NCBI GenBank assembly: GCA_007570785.1
Contig: ML662449.1
Coordinates: forward strand, 12,773,564 to 12,837,563
Direction of reading: 5' to 3'
DNA length: 64,000 nucleotides
From: Antilocapra americana
Lineage: Eukaryota > Chordata > Mammalia > Artiodactyla > Antilocapridae
Within the stretch, counting starts at the first letter, position 1. The number at the start of each line of letters is the position of its first letter. The notes beneath the pieces were generated by a model, which did no database searches, was not told the origin of the DNA, and was given only the letters and a program-made list of their open reading frames with translations. Shown one piece after another: positions 34,294-45,894 of this stretch. The translations under genes were made by a program, and so were the position numbers.

Positions 34294-34514
34294 AAGGACA
34301 CATGATTAAAATGGTATAGTCAAAGTGGATTCTGTTAAGGAATGACAGGAAAGAGACTATGCTTCTTCTACTAAATTTGAATCTGAGTGAATATGTGCCT
34401 GAAATTTCTGGGGACTACCACATGGAACCCGAGAGGGAAGCCAACACAGGGGAAGGGAGAGTGAAGGATGAAAAAAAACTGAATTTTGATTACAAGAGTC
34501 TGAACCTTTTAGCT

Positions 34515-36062
34515 TAATGACCCAGATAACAACAATGTTGTAGCCACTCACCTAGAGCCAGACATCCTGGAATGTGAAGTCAAGTGGGCCTTAGAAAGCA
34601 TAACCAAGAAAAAAGCTAGTGCAGTGATGAAATTCCAGCTAAGTTATTTCAAATCCTAAAAGATGATGCTGTGAAAGTGCTGCACTCAACATGCCAGCAA
34701 ATTTGGAAAACTCAGCAGTGGCCGCAGGACTGGAATAGTTTTCATCCCAATCCGAAAGAAGGGGAATGCCAAAGAGTGTTCAAACTACCACACAATTGCA
34801 CTCATTTTGCATGCCAGCAAGGTAATGCTCAAAATCCTTCAAGCTAGGCTTCACAGTATGTGAGCTGAGAACTTCCAGATATATGAGCTGGACTTGGAAA
34901 AGGCAGAGCAGCTAGATATCAAATTGCCAACATGCCAACATTGTATCATAGAAAGAGCAAGAGAATTCCAGAAAAACATCCACTTCTGGTTCATTGACTA
35001 ACGCCTTTGGCTAACGCCTTTGATTGTGTGCATCATAAGAAACTGGACAATTCTTAAAGAGATGGGAATACCAGACTACCTTACCTGCCTCATGAAAAAA
35101 CTTGTGTACAGGACAAGAAGCAACAGTTAGAACTGGACATGAAACAATGGACTGGTTCCAAATTGGGAAAGGAGTACATCAAGGCTGTATATTGTCACCC
35201 TGCTTATTTAACTTATATGCAGAGTACATCATGCAAAATGCCAGGTTGGATGAAGCACAAGCTGGAATCAAGATTGCTGGGAGAAATATCAATAACCTCA
35301 GATACGCAGATGATACCACTCTAATGGCAGAAAGTGAAGAGGAACTAGAGAGCATCTTGATGAAGGTGAAAGAAAAGAGTGAAAGCTGGCTTAAAACTCA
35401 ACATTAAAAAATTAAGATCGTGGCATCCATACCCATCACTTCATGGCAAATAGATGGGGAAACAAAGGAAGCAATGACAGATTTTATTTGCTTGGGCTCC
35501 AAAATCATTGTGGAGAGGTGACTGCAGCCTTGAAATTAAAAGACACTTACTGCTTGGAAGAAAAGCTATGAAAAACCCAGACATCATATTTAAAAGCAGA
35601 ACTATCACTTTGCTGACAAAGGTCCATATAGTCAGAGCTATGGTTTTTCCAATAGTCATGTTTGGGCATGAGAATTGGACCATAAAGAAGGTTGAGCACT
35701 GAAGAACTGATGCTTTTGAACTGTGGTGCTGGAGAAAACTCGAGAGTCCCTTGGACAATGAGGAGATCAAACCAGTCAATCCTAAAGGAAATCAACCCTG
35801 AATATTCACTGAAAAGACTAATGCTGAAACTCCAATACTTTGGCCACCTGATGCAAATAACTGACTCATTGGAAAAGACCCTGATGCTGGGAAAGATTGA
35901 GGGCAGGAGGAGAAGGGGGCAACAGTGGTTGAGATGGTTGAATGGCATCACCGACAATGAACACGAGTTTGAGTAAACTCTGACAGATAGTGAAGGACAG
36001 GAAAGCTTGGCATGCTGCAGTCATGGGGTCACAAAGAGTTGGACACAATCGAGTGACTGACC
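34515..36062 (+). mobile_element. BovB (RTE) LINE, 5'-truncated, copy 3
   Basis: Sense BovB from ATGACCCAGATAACAACAATG through the RT and C-terminal region to the 3' end (GTTGGACACAATCGAGTGAC). Several indels and stops in the fingers region. Span about 1.55 kb; it starts at nearly the same consensus point as the copy at 52.83 kb. Confidence 0.95.
35102..35407 (+). pseudogene. BovB reverse transcriptase fragment with intact YADD
   Basis: A 101-codon open piece of the RT palm. It keeps the QGCILSPCLFNLY block (motif B) and YADD (codons at 35303-35314), followed by TTLMAESEEEL. The frame is lost on both sides, so there is no functional protein. Confidence 0.9.
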
Positions 36063-36785
36063 AATAACAACAACTGAGACCCACCTTTCCTTCTCCTGTC
36101 TATTCTGTAAAAAAAAATAATTATGTAAAAAAGATTTATGTTAAAAAATAATTGTATGTAAAAAAATTACATAATTAGATTGTTCAGTTATGTAAGCCAA
36201 TACATTTTAAAAATTTATTTAAGTTATTTTAAGTTGAATTGTCTGTCTCATGCAACTAAAATGATCTGACTAGAAATGGTAAAATCTTAGCTCACTTTCT
36301 CAAAAAGCTTATCATCAAAACCATGATCTTACACTGAATTTTTAAAATGTTGCTTACTGAAGATGAATGTGACTAATAAAGCTAATGTATAACCAAAATG
36401 CAGTTGAGACTACAAGAGCAGTAATTAGTTTGAAACATTTGGGTCATAGTAGTATTTACATTCTTTGAAAATTCTAAGTAAAAACAAAAGACCCTTTCAC
36501 CATGTTTTATTCAATAAAACCAAAGCTGAAGGGTTGAGAGGGAACTATGATATAGGGTCAGAAGGTGAGCTTAATTTTGTTTGCCATGTAATAAAGGTGC
36601 ATGGGATTGTAGAAAATAAACCCTCACCTCATTCTGTTTGGAAACAATTTTTACAAATATGTAGTTATAAATGCCTTTTATAATTCAGGTATTTTGTTAA
36701 CTAGTCTTGCTACGATGACTTACAAAGGAGAAGGAGAAGAAAGTCTGAAAGTCATGCGACACAAGAGACTGTATTTGCGTTTTTA
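36063..36785. other. unassigned; AT-rich imperfect repeats at 36113-36180
   Basis: Loosely repeated TTATGTAAAAAA units at 36113-36180; otherwise no gene or repeat family recognised. Confidence 0.4.
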
Positions 36786-36914
36786 TTTTTATTTTTTTAA
36801 AAAATTTTCTTTACTTTATTGTGTTGGTTTTGCCATACAATGACATGAAACCACCATGAGTTTACATATGCTCCCCCTCCAGAACCCCCCACCCTCCTCC
36901 CTCCCGATTCCCGT
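36786..36914 (-). mobile_element. bovine-type L1 3'-end fragment
   Basis: T-rich start (antisense poly-A), then GTTTTGCCATACAATGACATG and ACATATGCTCCCCCTCCAG. Same 3' UTR type as at 50.2 and 51.95 kb. About 130 bases survive. Confidence 0.88.
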
Positions 36915-37969
36915 TTTTAGAGGATTTTTCAAAATAAAAGAGATCTTAAAGCCAAATAAATACCAAATGGATTCATGACAAAGAAAATGGTCTACAATAG
37001 TAGTTCTCAAAATTAATTTTAGCATTGGAACTTTTTTCCAAATGAAATCTTACAGAGAATTTCAATATGTAAATTAGACAAATGTATTTGTTACTGTAGG
37101 TTTTTTAATGTAACTGTATAACGTTTGCTTGTTAAGGAGAAGAGGAAGGATGCTACCTTTAGTGTGTTTGTTGAACAAACTAAAATTTTAAAATCAAGAG
37201 TTATGGATGACAGTTCCCATCTTTTATCATCATCAGGGTTTAATTTATTTCTCTATTTATTTTAGCTATGCAGGAGTAAGATAGACATTTGCAAATAGTA
37301 GTTTTAGGATACTTTTGAATTAAACTGATTCAGAAGCCTGAGAAAGGAGTAGTAGATTTTTCCAAATTTTTTTTTCAAAATTAAACCATTAAGCATGTCT
37401 ACTATTGGAACTAATTATCTTATATATAAAGGTTAGAGAAGACGGAACTAAAAGTTAAAAAGATTGCATAAAATACTTATAATAGGATACAATATTATGG
37501 CACGACACTTGCTTACTTGTTAGTCTGTTGTTTTTGTTGCATAATTGGCTATTTTGCCTCAACAGAGAATTTGCCAAATGATGTGTCTGAACATTTAACT
37601 GTTTTTAAACTGAGCATGATGCATGTATGTTATGGATTTGTGCTCATTTGTACAATTTTATGTCAGTAAATGTGCTGATATGTCTTAACAAAATAACAGA
37701 AATGCAAAACCATAATTTTCAATTTAATCTTCATTTATGAGAAATTTTAAGTGAACACACAACACATTGATGAGGAAACACAAGGACTGTTCACAGATAT
37801 TTCAGTTATCTTTCTGGGTATTGGTAAGGTTTGTTCTTCCTGGCCCACTTTGGAGCTGGTTGTTGCCATGAAATGTGAAATATGAGCAGCAGTAATACTT
37901 CTGGCAGCACTTCTGGGCAGATGTTTTAAGTGTCCCTACACAGTTCTTCATGTCTCCTTTCCTCTGCCA
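36915..37969. other. unassigned flank
   Basis: AT-rich; no gene or repeat family recognised. Confidence 0.4.
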
Positions 37970-38115
37970 CAGTGATCAAAGAAGCACACACATGAGGAGT
38001 CTCCATCAGCCTGGATACCTGAGTGATAACGAACAGAATCCCCTGCTAGCCTGATCTGAACTGGTGTAAAGTCATAAACTATAACTGTAGCAGCCAGTTA
38101 GCAGAGAGGGGAGAG
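37970..38115 (+). mobile_element. possible ancient LTR-like repeat
   Basis: Strings such as ACATGAGGAGTCTCCATCAG and CTGGATACCTGAGTGATAAC resemble the 3' part of an old mammalian LTR-type repeat. Weak. Confidence 0.35.
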
Positions 38116-39420
38116 TGGGACAGACTTGCAGAGAGAATCTGAGTGATGAGATTCTTGCAGAGAGTGTAAGTGATGAGAGGGAGCAGCGGATCCCTAGAAT
38201 TTCTTTGGTTCCACGTGCTCTCCATATCCCACGGGTTCTAACGCTAAACCCTGCATAATCCTATCGAGCTTAAACGGGACTCCTGATAGAACAGTGAGCT
38301 AAATAAAACATGTGTTTGAGTGTAACAAGATGTCCTCAAAATGTACATGCTGAATCAAAAGTTATGGGCATTTTAATATTTAGTGCCAAGTGTCACCCAC
38401 TAGCAAGGATGAGAATGGCCCTTTCATAATACAGTAGTTTTGACCATCCTGGATATGCACGTTAAAAAAACAAAACAAAGTAAGGGGAAAAAATTTAATA
38501 GGTCCAAAAAAAAGTTAAATCTATTAATCAGCATTCTTTTTATTAATGAGGCTAACTTTCCAAATGTTTCTAAGCCATTCCTTTTGTAATTAAAATAATT
38601 TCTCTTGCTAATTCACTTATTAGAACCAAAGTTTTCTTACGGGTGTATGTGAGTTTTCTGTATAGCAATACTTACAAATATTTTCCCAATTTGGTTTAGC
38701 TTTCATAATTTTTATGTTGATGGTTTGTGTCAATTTTTAACCTTTGTGTAGGTTATTTTCCTTTACTAAGTGGCATATTATCCAGTACCTTGTTAGCATC
38801 TCCTATGACTATTTATTGTATAAAATTATTCTGCCTACTTTTGTGTGCTATGTAAATTGACATCTTTTATATGTAACTATTATTATTATTTCCCATATTT
38901 TTCCTTTTAAAGATCAGACTGATTGATTCACAGACCTCAAATCTTATTTTTACTTTTTTAAATAAAATATCTAATTATTTTACTACACATCCCAGCAATC
39001 ATATCTTCTCTGCTTTTACATGATGATGGTTCAAATTTTAATTTTATGTTAATTATAAGGCTGCTAAAAATTATTTTACTGATCACCAAAGAAATACACC
39101 TATCTTTACCCCTGAACTTCATACCTAATGTTTGTGTGTGTGTGTGTATGTGTTTTCTGAAACTCGTTATTTTGAACTTGAGGCCGATGGATAGGGCCTT
39201 CAGTTTCTGTTCATTTTCAGCAGTTGTTCCATTTTATATAACTGTTGTAGACAGTTTAAGGCTACAGGCAAATCAAACATTTGGAAACAACTGTGGACAA
39301 CATTCTGTCTCCTGAGAAATGTTGTGATCTGATCCTAATTTGACTTTTGTCCAGGTAGTTCACTATGGTTCACTCTCTGTCCTGTTGATTGTGCAGTTGT
39401 TGCCAGAACATAAACCCTTG
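38116..39420. other. unassigned; possible old L1 at 38.6-39.05 kb, short TG run near 39.13 kb
   Basis: The tail of the preceding block ends in tandem AGAGAATCTGAGTGATGAG-like strings (38130-38180). T-rich sequence at about 38600-39050 is suggestive of decayed antisense L1. A (TG)8-like run lies at 39131-39150. No gene. Confidence 0.35.
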
Positions 39421-39945
39421 TCTAACTCTGCTGCTTTCAAAGCTCCAAGTCGCCTGCAGGTAAAGTCAAAACTCCTTAGAACAGAAGGAGAACCTTTCAC
39501 CATCTGGCCCCCCTACATTTTTATCTTCAGTTGTACCCCTCTTTAAAATGAGTGCAGAAGCTGTACCCATACAGAGGTGCTTGTCAGTCTCAACAAATTA
39601 TTTCCCATATCCAAGCTTTTTCACTCGTTATCCTGTTTAAAATGTCCTTTGCTTCTCTTCCCACCCCTCCCCAAATCTTAGCATTCTTCAAATGCTGACT
39701 CAAAGTTCACTTTCATAGTGACAACTCCAAGTTCAGACTGCCTGGCAGTCAGTCACCCCTTCCTCTAGGAACTAGACAATTATTATCAAGTTGGGGAGAG
39801 AGATGTGGAAACAAATAATCAAACACAGGTCAAAAAAACCCATGAGCTCCTTAAGGACAAAGACCTCATCATTTTTTCACCTCTCTGTCCCATGTATCTA
39901 CCAGTCACACAACAAATAAATGTTGTATTGAATTTAACTGAATCA
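39420..39945 (+). mobile_element. L2 LINE 3' portion
   Basis: Sense L2 phrases in order: AAAGTCAAAACTCCTTAGAA, CACCATCTGGCCCCCCTAC, CATATCCAAGCTTTTTCAC, GAGCTCCTTAAGGACAAAGAC and a CAAATAAATGTTGTATTGAA end. Short frames here are by-products. Confidence 0.82.
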
Positions 39946-40305
39946 TGTGTAATGATTTAAAAAATTGCATTTTACCTTTAAGAATATCCACTATGTGGTT
40001 TTCTAAAATCATAGGTTAATGATTTGACCTTAAAAAACAAACTAAAAAATGGTTGCTAAAATTTTACAAATGTTTGTATTATGATTTTTAATAGATTTCA
40101 GTTAAATGTATATATTATTTTTTTAAATTATGTAGTGTTGCTTTTTTTTACTTTAAGGAGGTTTGTATAATTCATAGAACCCATGTAAATGTCTCAGGGT
40201 AATTTTAAAGTGTATAAAGCATATAAAGAATTTTGAAATTGATATTTGGTACTTTCTTTGCAAACATCCACCTGAACAAAGTTAAAGTCATAGCAATAAT
40301 GGTGG
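39946..40305. other. unassigned, AT-rich
   Basis: Nothing recognised. Confidence 0.4.
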
Positions 40306-40372
40306 TGATTGTGGTTTAGTCACTAAGTCGTGTCCGACTCTTGCGACCCCATGGACTGAAGCCCTTCAGGTT
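40306..40372 (-). mobile_element. Bov-tA/BovB tail fragment
   Basis: Only the terminal 65 bases: TAGTCACTAAGTCGTGTCCGA then CTCTTGCGACCCCATGGAC. Confidence 0.85.
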
Positions 40373-40399
40373 CCACCTTAGGATTTTCAATGGTGACTG

Positions 40400-40478
40400 A
40401 CATTTGTTTGAGTGCTCTTAATGTCCCAGGTGCTATGCTTTTTTGTCTCCTTTATTCCTCACAGGAGTTTCTGGGAAG
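40400..40478 (-). mobile_element. MIR tail fragment
   Basis: GTTTGAGTGCTCTTAATGTCC then CAGGTGCTATGC and TTTATTCCTCACAGGAG match the antisense MIR 3' part. A second antisense MIR core fragment lies at 41195-41290. Confidence 0.6.
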
Positions 40479-40784
40479 AAGATGACTTGAACACATTTTC
40501 CTGACCCTGTCCCCTCTCCTTCTTTCCTTCCTCTAATTCCTTACTGTATCAAATTAGCAGCTAAGAGCAGCAAACCTTTGCTTGTAATGTATGTTTCTGA
40601 GGATATTCATAGGAGAGGGTAGATACTGGACAAATGGGGTCAGTAACTGGGGAAAGCCAGTGCTCTTTGGGAAAAACAGGGCTGCACAAGTGAATGGAAT
40701 AATTTTCCTTCCAAGTATCTGAGAAAAGTGTTTCTCGCCCTCATATTTGGAGAGCCTGGGAATAAAGTATAGAATATTAGAGTA

Positions 40785-40970
40785 GAGGTTCTCAAAAGGT
40801 TGTCCCTGGACTTGTAGCAATGACATCAAATGGGAACTTCTTAGACTTGTTTCTGGGGCCTCACTGCTTATAAATCAGAAACTGTGGGAATGTGGCCCAA
40901 GAAGCTGTGTTTTAATAAGACCTCCAAGAAATTGTGATGCATGTCTTCAAGTTTAAGAACCATGGAACTG
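40785..40970 (-). mobile_element. MER5-type DNA transposon relic
   Basis: AGAGGTTCTCAAAAGGTTGTC at left and AAGTTTAAGAACCATGGA at right form the inverted ends. Inside are AATCAGAAACTGTGGGAATG and CTGTGTTTTAATAAGACCTC. Nearly complete. Confidence 0.88.
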
Positions 40971-41194
40971 TAAGAGCAGACAGCTTAATATTCTCACCTG
41001 CTGGAAACCTCAACCAGCTGACCTAAAAAGGTGCTGAGGAACTCCTCTCCATTAGTAGGGTGCAGGAACTTGCAATGTATTTAAATAAACAATAAATTGA
41101 GGCAGATTTATCCAGCTGCCTAACCAGAGACGGTAGCTCCTCTAAGACAGAAAGTAACTTAAATGTAAATATCAGTTCTGTTAGCTCCCTTAAT

Positions 41195-41290
41195 AGGAAT
41201 AAGGGCTTAGGTTAAATAACTGTTCAAGGTCATACCACTAGTGAGTAACAGAACCACAATTTGAACTCAGGTCCCCTCCTTACCTTCTGT
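41195..41290 (-). mobile_element. MIR core fragment
   Basis: GGTTAAATAACTGTTCAAGG, then TCATACCACTAGTGAGTAAC, then AATTTGAACTCAGGTC. Confidence 0.75.
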
Positions 41291-41336
41291 ATATAGATTC
41301 TAATTATATATACTTCAACTGTTTCTGTAGGATTTA

Positions 41337-41720
41337 TACTTTTTTAAACTTTGTTTTAAATTGTGATATAACATACATACAGCAGCCCCTTTATGGCTTT
41401 CTTCTCCCTGGCGGTAACCACTATCTTGACTCTTGTGATCCTTTCTTATTTATTAAACCATGTCTGTAAGCATTCTCAAACAACATAGTTGGGTTTTTTT
41501 CCCTGCCTTGAACTTCTTATGAAAAGAATCATACTGTTTATATCCTTATGTGTCCTGCTTCTTTTGCTTAACATCATATTTGGGATATTCCATCCATGTT
41601 GCCAAACGTAGCCATAGTTTATTTTCATTGCTATATAGGTTTTCATTTATTAAGGTGAATAATAAACATTGTACTTATTCTGGGATCCCTCATTTCTTCA
41701 TTCCCACTGTCACTCTCCTA
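41337..41720 (-). mobile_element. old L1 3' region
   Basis: Antisense L1 3' sequence: AAATTGTGATATAACATACAT, then GAAAAGAATCATACTGTTTA, then TATTCCATCCATGTTGCC. Confidence 0.65.
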
Positions 41721-41960
41721 CTTCAGACATTCATTAAATGATTCCTTATTAAGTTACTCCAGTGGTCCCTAACCTCCTCATTTCCAGGCTTTCCCCAACT
41801 GCTGCCAGAGGATTCTTCTGAAAGTCAACACTGATAATGTACTCCTGATAAACGAAGTTGTAATAGGGGAGGAAGAAGAAAGGTGGGGAGGTAGGCAGTG
41901 ACACATTTTTGGTTTTGAGGACAAAACCATTTTTTGAAGACAAAAAATCCTTTGCTGGGC

Positions 41961-42152
41961 AAAGGATTCTCAAGAGTCTTCTCCAGTACCACAGTTTGAA
42001 TGCATCAGTTTTTCAATGCCCATCCTTCTTTATGGTCCAGCTCTCACATCTGTACATGACTACTGGAAAAACCGTAGCCCTGACTATATGGACCTTTGTT
42101 GGCAAAGTGATGTCTCTGCTTTTCAATATGCTGTCTAGACTTGTCATAGCTT
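41961..42152 (-). mobile_element. internal BovB fragment
   Basis: Antisense BovB from GGATTCTCAAGAGTCTTCTCC to ATATGCTGTCTAGACTTGTC. It lacks the BovB 3' terminus, so it is a broken older copy rather than a simple insertion. Confidence 0.9.
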
Positions 42153-42326
42153 TAAAGTGAAAAATTAATTTGATGAAAAATGTCAAATTAAAGAAAAATG
42201 GACTAACATACTAAGAATCATAAGATTTAGCTCAAAATCTCACCTAAATGGGTAAAGACATTTCAAGCTTCATAACAAACATTGTAATTCATACCTTTGA
42301 GCATAATTAGAATTACAGAATATTAG
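42153..42326. other. short unassigned gap
   Basis: AT-rich, nothing recognised. Confidence 0.4.
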
Positions 42327-42465
42327 GGCCTCCTTGAGGAGGGCATGGCAACCCACTCCAGTATTTTTGCCTGGAGAATACCCAAGGACAGAGGAGTTTG
42401 GCAGACTTCAGTCCGTGGGGCCTCAAAGAGTCAGACAGGATTGGGCAACTAAGCACAGGGCCTCC
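42327..42465 (+). mobile_element. Bov-tA SINE, truncated, with short TSD
   Basis: Body from TTGAGGAGGGCATGGCAACC to GATTGGGCAACTAAGC. AGGGCCTCC flanks it on both sides (near 42327 and 42458). The tRNA-like head is missing. Confidence 0.85.
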
Positions 42466-42499
42466 ACAGCTATAGACATAGTTATAAGCTATAATTTTA

Positions 42500-42720
42500 G
42501 TGCAGGGGTTGGCAAACTTTTTCTCTAAGGGGCTCAACAATAAGTATATTCAGCTTTGTCATCCCTATAGTCTCTGTCACAGCTACTCAACTCTGACTTT
42601 GTAGAGTGAAAGCAGTCATAAGTAATGCATAAATGATTGAGCCTGGCTGTATTCCAGTAAAATTGTATTGCCAGCAGGTCAGGTTTGTCTCAGAGGTTCT
42701 AGTTTGCCAACCTCTGCCTT
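42500..42720. mobile_element. hAT-type DNA transposon relic
   Basis: Begins GCAGGGGTTGGCAAACTTTT, contains ATAGTCTCTGTCACAGCTAC and GCCTGGCTGTATTCCAGTAA, and ends AGTTTGCCAACCTCTGCC. The ends are inverted copies of each other. The same family occurs in opposite orientation at 48.4 kb. Confidence 0.78.
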
Positions 42721-42774
42721 AGTGTGTAATTGCAGTCATTATTTGGTTGTTTTGTTTTTTCCTCAGTATTTTAA

Positions 42775-43004
42775 GCTGAGATCTAATTTATGTTGAATAA
42801 AATACAGCAGCTCTTAAGTGTACTTTTTGATGAGTTTTTGACAAATGTGTTCACCTATGTAATCACCATCCTAATCAAGATGCAGGACATTCCTGTGCCC
42901 CCAGAAACTGCCTTTTTGTTCCTTTCCAATCAATCCCCACCTTCACCTGAGAGTTTACCCATGCTTCTGATTTCTATGCCTATAGGTCCATCTTTTCTGT
43001 CCTT
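42775..43004 (-). mobile_element. old L1 3' UTR fragment
   Basis: Antisense: TTTTTGATGAGTTTTTGACA, then TATGTAATCACCATCCTAATC, then CAGAAACTGCCTTTTTGTTCC. Interrupted at its right end by the next SINE. Confidence 0.7.
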
Positions 43005-43005
43005 G

Positions 43006-43203
43006 AACTTCCCTGGTGGCTTGGTGGTAAAGAATCTGCCTGCAGGAGACATGAGTTTGACCCCTGGGTTGGGAAGATCCCTTGGAGAAGGAAATGACAA
43101 CCCACTCCAGTATTCTCACCTGGAGAATCCCATGGATGGAGGAGCCTGGTAGGCTATATAGTCCACGAGGTTGCAAAGAGTCAGACATGACTGAGTGACT
43201 TCA
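43006..43203 (+). mobile_element. Bov-tA SINE
   Basis: Full-length sense copy: AACTTCCCTGGTGGCTTGGTG head, GGGAAGATCCCTTGGAGAAGG, GAGTCAGACATGACTGAGTG tail, then a CACTTTCACTTTCA run. Confidence 0.93.
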
Positions 43204-44032
43204 CTTTTCACTTTCACTTTCATATAATATGTAATATACTATATTATATATATATATATTAGAAAATTTATGAATTTTTGCCTAGCTTAAAAAATTTATG
43301 ACATTTTGATTCTGCTTGTTTGACTTAGGGTGAGTAGAATGCTAGGTTTCTAATTTATATTCACTCAAAACTTTGATAAAGTTCCTTGTATTTTGGCATC
43401 TAGTATTATTGCTAAAAGTCTAGAAAATTTATTATCTTATTGATTTAAAAAAAATTGAATGAGGCTTGAAATTTCTAATCCAATTCTGAGAATAGAAAGA
43501 AACACTATGCTGTAAAAAAACAAACAGGAAATTAACAAGTGATGCAGTATTATTAACTAAAGTACAAATGTCATAAAATTTTATGCTAGTGTCTACTATT
43601 TGTTTTCATACCTTATTCAAGACTCCACATTGTATTTAATTGCATTGAGCAGATTCAGGTGCATGCAACAAATTCTAATTTATGCTAGTTTTACATTAGT
43701 CAATAATATAGTGTGAAAAGATGATACTTTTCTGGCTTACACTATACCATTTAGGTCAGAAAGATATGTCATGCTATTTTTAGCAAAAATTTGTGGCTTT
43801 ATTGCAGGCAGTAAGTCTGATACCAAATTTATTATTTTTCAGTATTAAATTAGAAACTCTTTTTCCTTGTATGTTTGAAATTCATAGGTCACACCCAGTT
43901 TTGTCTGCTTTCAGTGTTGGTGTCTCTGCCAAGGAATGAATGTGAGAGTGAAAATGTTAGAATCTCATGAGACATAATTCCATAAAGAAGCTTAGTGATA
44001 AACTTCTAATGACAATTAATAATAAACAATAA
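43204..44032. other. unassigned; short TA run at about 43245-43260
   Basis: AT-rich with no gene or repeat family recognised. Confidence 0.4.
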
Positions 44033-44509
44033 GATCTAAATTTTATTGAAATATAATTGACTTACAATATTGTGTTAATTTCCACTGTATAGCAAAGTGA
44101 TTCAGATATATATATTCATATGTATGTATATATATATTCTTTTTCATATTCTTTTCTGTTATGATTTATCACAGGATATTGAATGTAGTTCCCCATGCTA
44201 TACAGTGGGACCTTGTTTATTTGTTCTCTATGTAATAGTTTACATTTGCTAATCCCAAACTCCCAATCCATCCCTCCCCCATTTCCTATCCCTCTTGGCA
44301 ACCACAAGTCTGTTCTCTATGTCGATGAGTCTTTTTCCATTTTGTAGACAGGTTCATTTGTGTCATATTTTAAATTCCACATATAAATGTTATTTATGTT
44401 ATTTGTGTTTCTCTTTCTGACTTACTTCACTTAGTATGATAATCTGTAGGCCCATCCATGTGGCTGTAAATGGCATTAATTCATTCTTTTTATGGCTGAG
44501 TAATATTCC

Positions 44510-44550
<41 letters not shown>

Positions 44551-44555
44551 CATAT

Positions 44556-44601
<46 letters not shown>

Positions 44602-44850
44602 CATCTTTATCCATTCATCTGTCAATGGATGTTTAGGTTGTTTCCATGTTTTGGCTTTTGTAAAAGTGCTGCAATGAACATTGGGGGGTGCATGTATTTT
44701 TTCAAATTATAATTTTCTCCAGATACATGTCCTGGTGTGGAATTGTTGAATCATATGGCAACTCTATTTTTATTTTTTTTTGAGGACTCTTCTTATTGTT
44801 TTCCATAGTAGCTACACCAGTTTACATTCCTACCAATAGCAATAATTTTA
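44033..44850 (-). mobile_element. old L1 3' UTR/ORF2 end, carrying a compound microsatellite
   Basis: Antisense L1: AAATATAATTGACTTACAAT, then GGCAACCACAAGTCTGTTCTC, then GGCTGAGTAATATTCCATTA, the microsatellite, then ACATCTTTATCCATTCATCTG and GCAATGAACATTGG. Confidence 0.88.
44512..44599. repeat. compound (TA)n/(CA)n microsatellite
   Basis: About 17 TA units (44512-44545), a short CATATACATA-like joint, then about 19 CA units (44561-44599). It grew at the ATTCCATTATATAT site of the L1, where such tracts often arise. Confidence 0.96.
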
Positions 44851-45297
44851 AAGTAAATGCTGATGGGCAGGTACTGTCTCTTCTGACCACTCTTCTAAAG
44901 TATCTGTGTTAATCCCTGTATAGGTATCTTTCAAGGTTTGGGTCTTTGAAATGTCAGAGTCTGTAGAAATACTATAAAAGTTCTAACTATGAGAAACCCT
45001 TGAGCCTTTTGCGTTATGACTGTATGAAAAGTTTCACCTTCCTGAACAGATAGAAATATGGTGTTTCATTTGATTAGAATTGTGGTAAGATGCTCTATGC
45101 TCAGAATAATGTCCTAAGATACTTTCAATAATTGGTTAAGAATGTTCTACAGAAATCTAAGACTTAGAATTTTTCAGAACTCTTGTTCCTTCTCTTTTAG
45201 GTGGAAGAAACAATACATTTTCATCTCTTTTTATAAAGCTGTATCACCTAATGATAATATAGAAAAATTTCTGGTATACATTTGCTGGACTAAGTAT

Positions 45298-45804
45298 CAG
45301 TTCAGATCAGTTCAGTCGCTCAGTCATGTCTGACTCTTTGCGACCCCATGAATTGCAGGCCTCCCTGTCCATCACCAACTCCTGGAGTTTACCCAAACCC
45401 ATGTCCATCAAGTCGGTGATGCCATCCAGCCATCTCATCCTCTGTTGTCCCCTTCTCCTCCTGACTCCAATCCTTCCCAGCATCAGGGTCTTTTCCAGTG
45501 AGTCAGCTCTTCTCATGAGGTGGCCAAAGTATTGGAGTTTCAGCTTCAACATCAGTCCTTCCAATGAACACCCAGGACTGATCTCCTTTGGGATGGACTG
45601 TTGGGTCTCCTTGCAGTCCAAGGGACTCTCAAGAGTCTTCTCCAATACTACAGTTCAAAAGCATCAATTCTTCGGTGCTCAACTCTCACATCCATATATG
45701 ACTACTGGAAAAACCATAGCCTTGACTAGACGGACCTTTTGTTGGCAAAGTAATGTCTCTGCTCTTCAATATGCTATCTAGGTTGGCCATAACTTTCCTT
45801 CCAA
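45298..45804 (-). mobile_element. BovB 3' fragment with near-perfect TSD
   Basis: Antisense 3' end at left; ends at TAACTTTCCTTCCAA. GGACTAAGTAT (45287-45297) and GGACTAGGTAT (45805-45815) are the target-site duplication, with one mismatch. It forms an inverted pair with the next BovB. Confidence 0.93.
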
Positions 45805-45860
45805 GGACTAGGTATAATGCAGCAAAATTCTTAGGTGAGAAATTGTGTATACTGTACAGC

Positions 45861-45877
45861 TTTTTTTTTTTTTTTTT
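45861..45877. repeat. poly-T tract (17)
   Basis: Pure T run between two BovB fragments of opposite orientation; no adjoining poly(A) element was identified. Confidence 0.9.
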
Positions 45878-45894
45878 GCTAAATCATCCTCTGT

